Origin: Balneolales bacterium
GTDB lineage: Bacteria > Bacteroidota > Rhodothermia > Balneolales > Natronogracilivirgulaceae
Reading direction: 5' to 3'
Assembly: GCA_007116685.1 (NCBI GenBank)
Contig: SKIC01000259.1
Span: 1-8,365 of the forward strand
Length of the DNA: 8,365 nt
This document shows, piece by piece, positions 6,372 to 8,365 of this stretch. Each line of letters begins with the position of its first letter. The first letter of the stretch is position 1. The position numbers and the translations under genes are program-made. Under the pieces are notes generated by a model, which worked only from the letters and a program-made list of their open reading frames with translations, was not told the DNA's origin and did no database searches.

Positions 6372-6414
6372 TCCAAAAGTCCCCCTCCTTTGGAGGGGGA
6401 TTTAGGGGGAGGTC
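6372..6414. repeat. G-rich/C-rich intergenic repeat, copy C (short form)
   Basis: This copy has the same three-arm design as copy B: CCCCCTCC at 6381-6388, GGAGGGGG at 6392-6399 and GGGGGAGG at 6405-6412. Arms one and two again pair perfectly over eight bases with a TTT loop. One position differs from copy B, T-A there and C-G here, and arm three carries the matching A to G change. It lies 39 bases after the ATPase stop and precedes a decayed copy of the barrel gene's signal-peptide segment. Confidence 0.85.
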
Positions 6415-6554
6415 AACAGAGCGAGTTCGTCTTTACTAATCCTCCTCCTCATAACCATTTTTTTCCAAAAACCTGACCAATGCTCTCTCTGACATGTGGA
6501 ATGACATCGTGAAAAAATATATGAAACAGCTACAAACCCGATTTCAGCCTACAA
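6415..6554 (+). pseudogene. Decayed duplicate of the signal-peptide segment of the barrel gene
   Basis: Landmarks of the intact segment recur here in order and nearly the same spacing. CTAATCCTCCTC is at 6436-6447 and 6632-6643, and GACCAATGC is at 6475-6483 and 6670-6678, so the spacing is 39 versus 38 bases. Read in frame, the first part gives SLLILLLITIFF against SFLILLIIIFIS. After a one-base shift in a run of seven T, the rest gives KNLTNALSD against PNQTNAQISD. There is no start codon for the first part, and the frames are broken, so it is not a working signal peptide. Similarity further on is weaker (both share ACCCG near the far end). The relic runs up to repeat D. Confidence 0.65.
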
Positions 6555-6624
6555 TCCAAAAGTCCCCCTTCCGCCGCGGCGGAGGGATTCTCCCGAAATG
6601 GATGCCTTCGGTAAGGGGGAGGTC
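6555..6624. repeat. G-rich/C-rich intergenic repeat, copy D (long form)
   Basis: Copy D begins TCCAAAAGTCCCCC like copy C and ends GGGGGAGGTC. Like copy A it carries the internal block with TCCCGAAA and GGATGCC near 6590-6606. It has a GC-rich tip with CCGCC/GGCGG around 6571-6582. The copy lies within an open frame that continues into the barrel gene. It supplies the ATG at 6602 taken here as the start and about the first seven residues (MPSVRGR). Confidence 0.8.
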
Positions 6625-7777
6625 ATCCTTCCTAATCCTCCTCATAATCATCTTCATTTCCCCAAACCAGACCAATGCCCAAATTTCCGATAACCTACGC
6701 TTTGGCGGTTACATACAATTATCACCCGTTTATCTCACGGCTGATATACCTGCTCCATTTCCCGATAGTTTTTGGGAATATCGATTACAAAATCGCCTGC
6801 AATTAAGTTGGTTTGCAACAGATAATCTCACCTTTAACGCCGAAACCAGATTGCGGGTTTTTGCAGGAGATTTGGTAAAAGAAATACCGGGCTACGCCAG
6901 TGTGATTGATCAGGATGATGGCTATATGAACCTATCCTGGATGATGGTTGAGGATGAAAATTTCCTGATTCATCTGATTCCGGATAGATTATTTGCAGAG
7001 TGGGCTCAAAATGATTGGAATATTCGGATTGGTCGTCAGCGTATAAATTGGGGGATTAATATGGTCACGAATCCCAACGATTTATTCAATATTTATAGCA
7101 TTTACGATTTTGATTACCCCGAACGTCCCGGCTCCGATGCCATTCGCGTCCAGAGGTTTATGGGTTTTGCCTCGAAAATGGAAGTTGCTCTCAGCCCAGC
7201 CAAAGATATCGAAAACATGGTAGCTGCCGGATTGTATCAATTCAATCAAAGAGGTTATGATATCCAATTAATAAGTGGATATTATAGAAACAGATTTGCA
7301 ATAGGAGGGGGATGGGCAGGAAGTATTTCTGAGACGGGATTCAAAGGCGAACTCATGTTTTTCCGGGATATTGAAGAAAGCAATAGTGATAGAAACAGCA
7401 ATTTTATCGCTGCCATTTCAGCCGATCACATGTTCGACAACAGTTTGTTTCTGATTACCGAAATACTCTACAACCAACAGGGTGGATTAGATACCTTCGA
7501 TATTTTCGGCGCATCACTTTCTGTGGATAATCCATCCATTTCCGGTTATCAATTAACCACGCAATTAGCCTATCCGGTAAATCCCTTACTTGATGTAAGT
7601 CTGGCTGGAATCTGGTATCCCGATGAACAAGCTATATTCCTATCGCCGTCATTCACCTATTCTGTACTACCTGATTTAGATTTCAGAGCCCTAACCCAGC
7701 AATTTTTCGGAGCAGACGATTCCATTTTTGCCAATGCCGGAAGTATCTACTCATTTTCACTGACCTGGAATTTTTGA
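6602..7777 (+). CDS. Outer-membrane beta-barrel protein (porin-like, DUF1302-like features)
   Basis: A 391-residue protein from this start. A signal peptide covers residues 1-26 (hydrophobic FLILLIIIFIS, cleavage probably at TNA|QIS). The mature part alternates polar and hydrophobic residues in many short strands and ends in SIYSFSLTWNF. A terminal Phe after an amphipathic strand is the hallmark of outer-membrane barrels recognised by BamA. The motif IGRQRINWG (143-151), followed by NPNDLFN and the RPGSDAIR stretch (175-182), resembles DUF1302-type and related porin-like proteins often found near LolA-like genes. The frame stays open back to 6455 with ATGs at 6494 and 6530, giving up to 427 residues. 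I prefer 6602 because it gives a normal signal peptide and the upstream codons are repeat and relic sequence. GGAGGG at 6581 is somewhat far (15 bases). It is probably the outer-membrane exit or acceptor of the exporter. Confidence 0.8.
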   Translation: MPSVRGRSSFLILLIIIFISPNQTNAQISDNLRFGGYIQLSPVYLTADIPAPFPDSFWEYRLQNRLQLSWFATDNLTFNAETRLRVFAGDLVKEIPGYASVIDQDDGYMNLSWMMVEDENFLIHLIPDRLFAEWAQNDWNIRIGRQRINWGINMVTNPNDLFNIYSIYDFDYPERPGSDAIRVQRFMGFASKMEVALSPAKDIENMVAAGLYQFNQRGYDIQLISGYYRNRFAIGGGWAGSISETGFKGELMFFRDIEESNSDRNSNFIAAISADHMFDNSLFLITEILYNQQGGLDTFDIFGASLSVDNPSISGYQLTTQLAYPVNPLLDVSLAGIWYPDEQAIFLSPSFTYSVLPDLDFRALTQQFFGADDSIFANAGSIYSFSLTWNF

Positions 7778-7801
7778 GAAAATTAACAAGTAGGGCGTTG
7801 T

Positions 7802-7812
7802 CCCCGAAGGGG
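7802..7812. terminator. Short GC hairpin between convergent genes
   Basis: CCCC-GAA-GGGG forms a small stem. Read on the minus strand it contains C(TTCG)G, a notably stable tetraloop. It lies between the barrel gene and the convergent glycosyltransferase gene, where a bidirectional stop would be useful. It has no T-run on either strand, so it is only a candidate. Confidence 0.3.
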
Positions 7813-7857
7813 TCAAATGTTTATAAAAAGTAGGTAATCACCGCCACAGTAGATTCG

Positions 7858-8365
7858 CTAAATCACCGACTTAATTTGCTCCAATCGTCTATCAAACGTA
7901 TGTCTCTCAATGGTCTGCCTTTTCATCTCCGAAACATAATTCTGATAATCCTGCTCCTGCCAATTCAGCACTTTCTCAATCCTATCTTTCAGATCATCAC
8001 TTGTACTAAAACGAATCAATTCCGGTTTAGAGAATAAATCCGAATCAGAAGATTTCAAGTTAGAAATAACGGCAGAACCAGCTGCAAAAGCATCAAAAAG
8101 TCTTAGTGTTGCCACATCCGGTTGGTAAATGCGTGTGATATCCAACGTAATTTTCGAAGAAGCATAAATCAGAGGTACTTCTGTTTTGTGTTTTGCAAAT
8201 CCACGGTATTGTGCGTTAGTGCTCTGTAAATGTTTTTCCCAGGTGGGATCTCCCCAAACATGAATTCCAAACTCGGCGCATGCTTTCACAAAATGCAGGC
8301 GATTACATGCACCGCTCCATTCAGACACAAAATGCAATACGGAAAGATGCCTGCCATTTACATTA
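7858..8365 (-). CDS. CgeB-like glycosyltransferase, C-terminal part (partial)
   Basis: The minus-strand frame is open from the window edge to a TAG at 7858-7860, giving 168 visible residues. The N-terminal part lies beyond 8365. A TTG at 8337 is only an internal codon, since the frame continues upstream (NVNGRHLSVLHFVSEW). The pattern fits the C-terminal GT-B domain of CgeB-like or group-1 glycosyltransferases. GIHVWGDPTW is followed by YASSKITLDITRIYQPDVATLRLFDAFAAGSAVISN, where Asp/Arg and the 'R.fda.a.G...is' block form the nucleotide-sugar site. It ends in the family's RHTFDRRLEQI. The substrate sugar and acceptor are unknown. It is transcribed toward the exporter operon and is probably functionally separate, perhaps part of a cell-envelope polysaccharide cluster. 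Confidence 0.82.
   Translation of the reverse strand, partial: NVNGRHLSVLHFVSEWSGACNRLHFVKACAEFGIHVWGDPTWEKHLQSTNAQYRGFAKHKTEVPLIYASSKITLDITRIYQPDVATLRLFDAFAAGSAVISNLKSSDSDLFSKPELIRFSTSDDLKDRIEKVLNWQEQDYQNYVSEMKRQTIERHTFDRRLEQIKSVI

Noticed and set aside
6372..6414. Repeat C as an intrinsic terminator after the ATPase gene
   Set aside because: The stem is strong but no T-run follows, and the same repeat occurs before the permease inside the operon, where termination would be harmful.
8335..8337. TTG start for the minus-strand glycosyltransferase
   Set aside because: The frame is open past this codon to the window edge and the protein is much shorter than the family, so the gene is simply cut off.

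Overview
The window looks like a chromosomal segment from a member of the Bacteroidota/Balneolota (FCB) group. I infer this from the gene families: a six-bladed beta-propeller protein beside a small Cys-rich product, a GbsR/MarR regulator linked to a LolA-like carrier, and a CgeB-type glycosyltransferase. Several starts also lack a Shine-Dalgarno, and G-rich/C-rich repeats sit between genes. No rRNA or tRNA gene is visible, so the assignment rests on gene content only.

Layout. Positions 1-1193 are very AT-rich and hold the 3' end of a small Cys-containing gene, a hairpin terminator and a secreted beta-propeller-type protein. Positions 1194-1594 hold no recognisable gene. They contain a compact element built of nested inverted repeats and, just before the next gene, a cluster of AGTTCA half-sites that could be an operator. 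Positions 1595-7777 form one co-directional cluster: GbsR/MarR regulator, LolA-like periplasmic carrier, two FtsX/LolC-type permeases, a LolD/MacB-type ATPase, and an outer-membrane beta-barrel. The first five genes overlap or are closely spaced except for a 287-base gap before the first permease. The barrel follows a second repeat-filled gap. A convergent gene on the minus strand, a CgeB-like glycosyltransferase cut by the window edge, closes the window.

How the genes may work together. The cluster has a part for each envelope layer: an ATPase with two mechanotransmission-type permeases in the inner membrane, a LolA-fold carrier in the periplasm and a barrel in the outer membrane. A regulator sits at the head. 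This suggests a dedicated, regulated lipid or hydrophobic-molecule export route. The substrate cannot be read from the sequence.

The most unusual feature lies in the two gaps of this operon. Each holds two copies of one G-rich/C-rich repeat, and between the copies lies a decayed duplicate of about the first 110-140 bases of the gene that follows (the permease in one case, the signal-peptide segment of the barrel in the other). The repeat copy next to the intact permease gene also supplies its ribosome binding site. The copy next to the barrel is read through as coding sequence and probably supplies its start codon.
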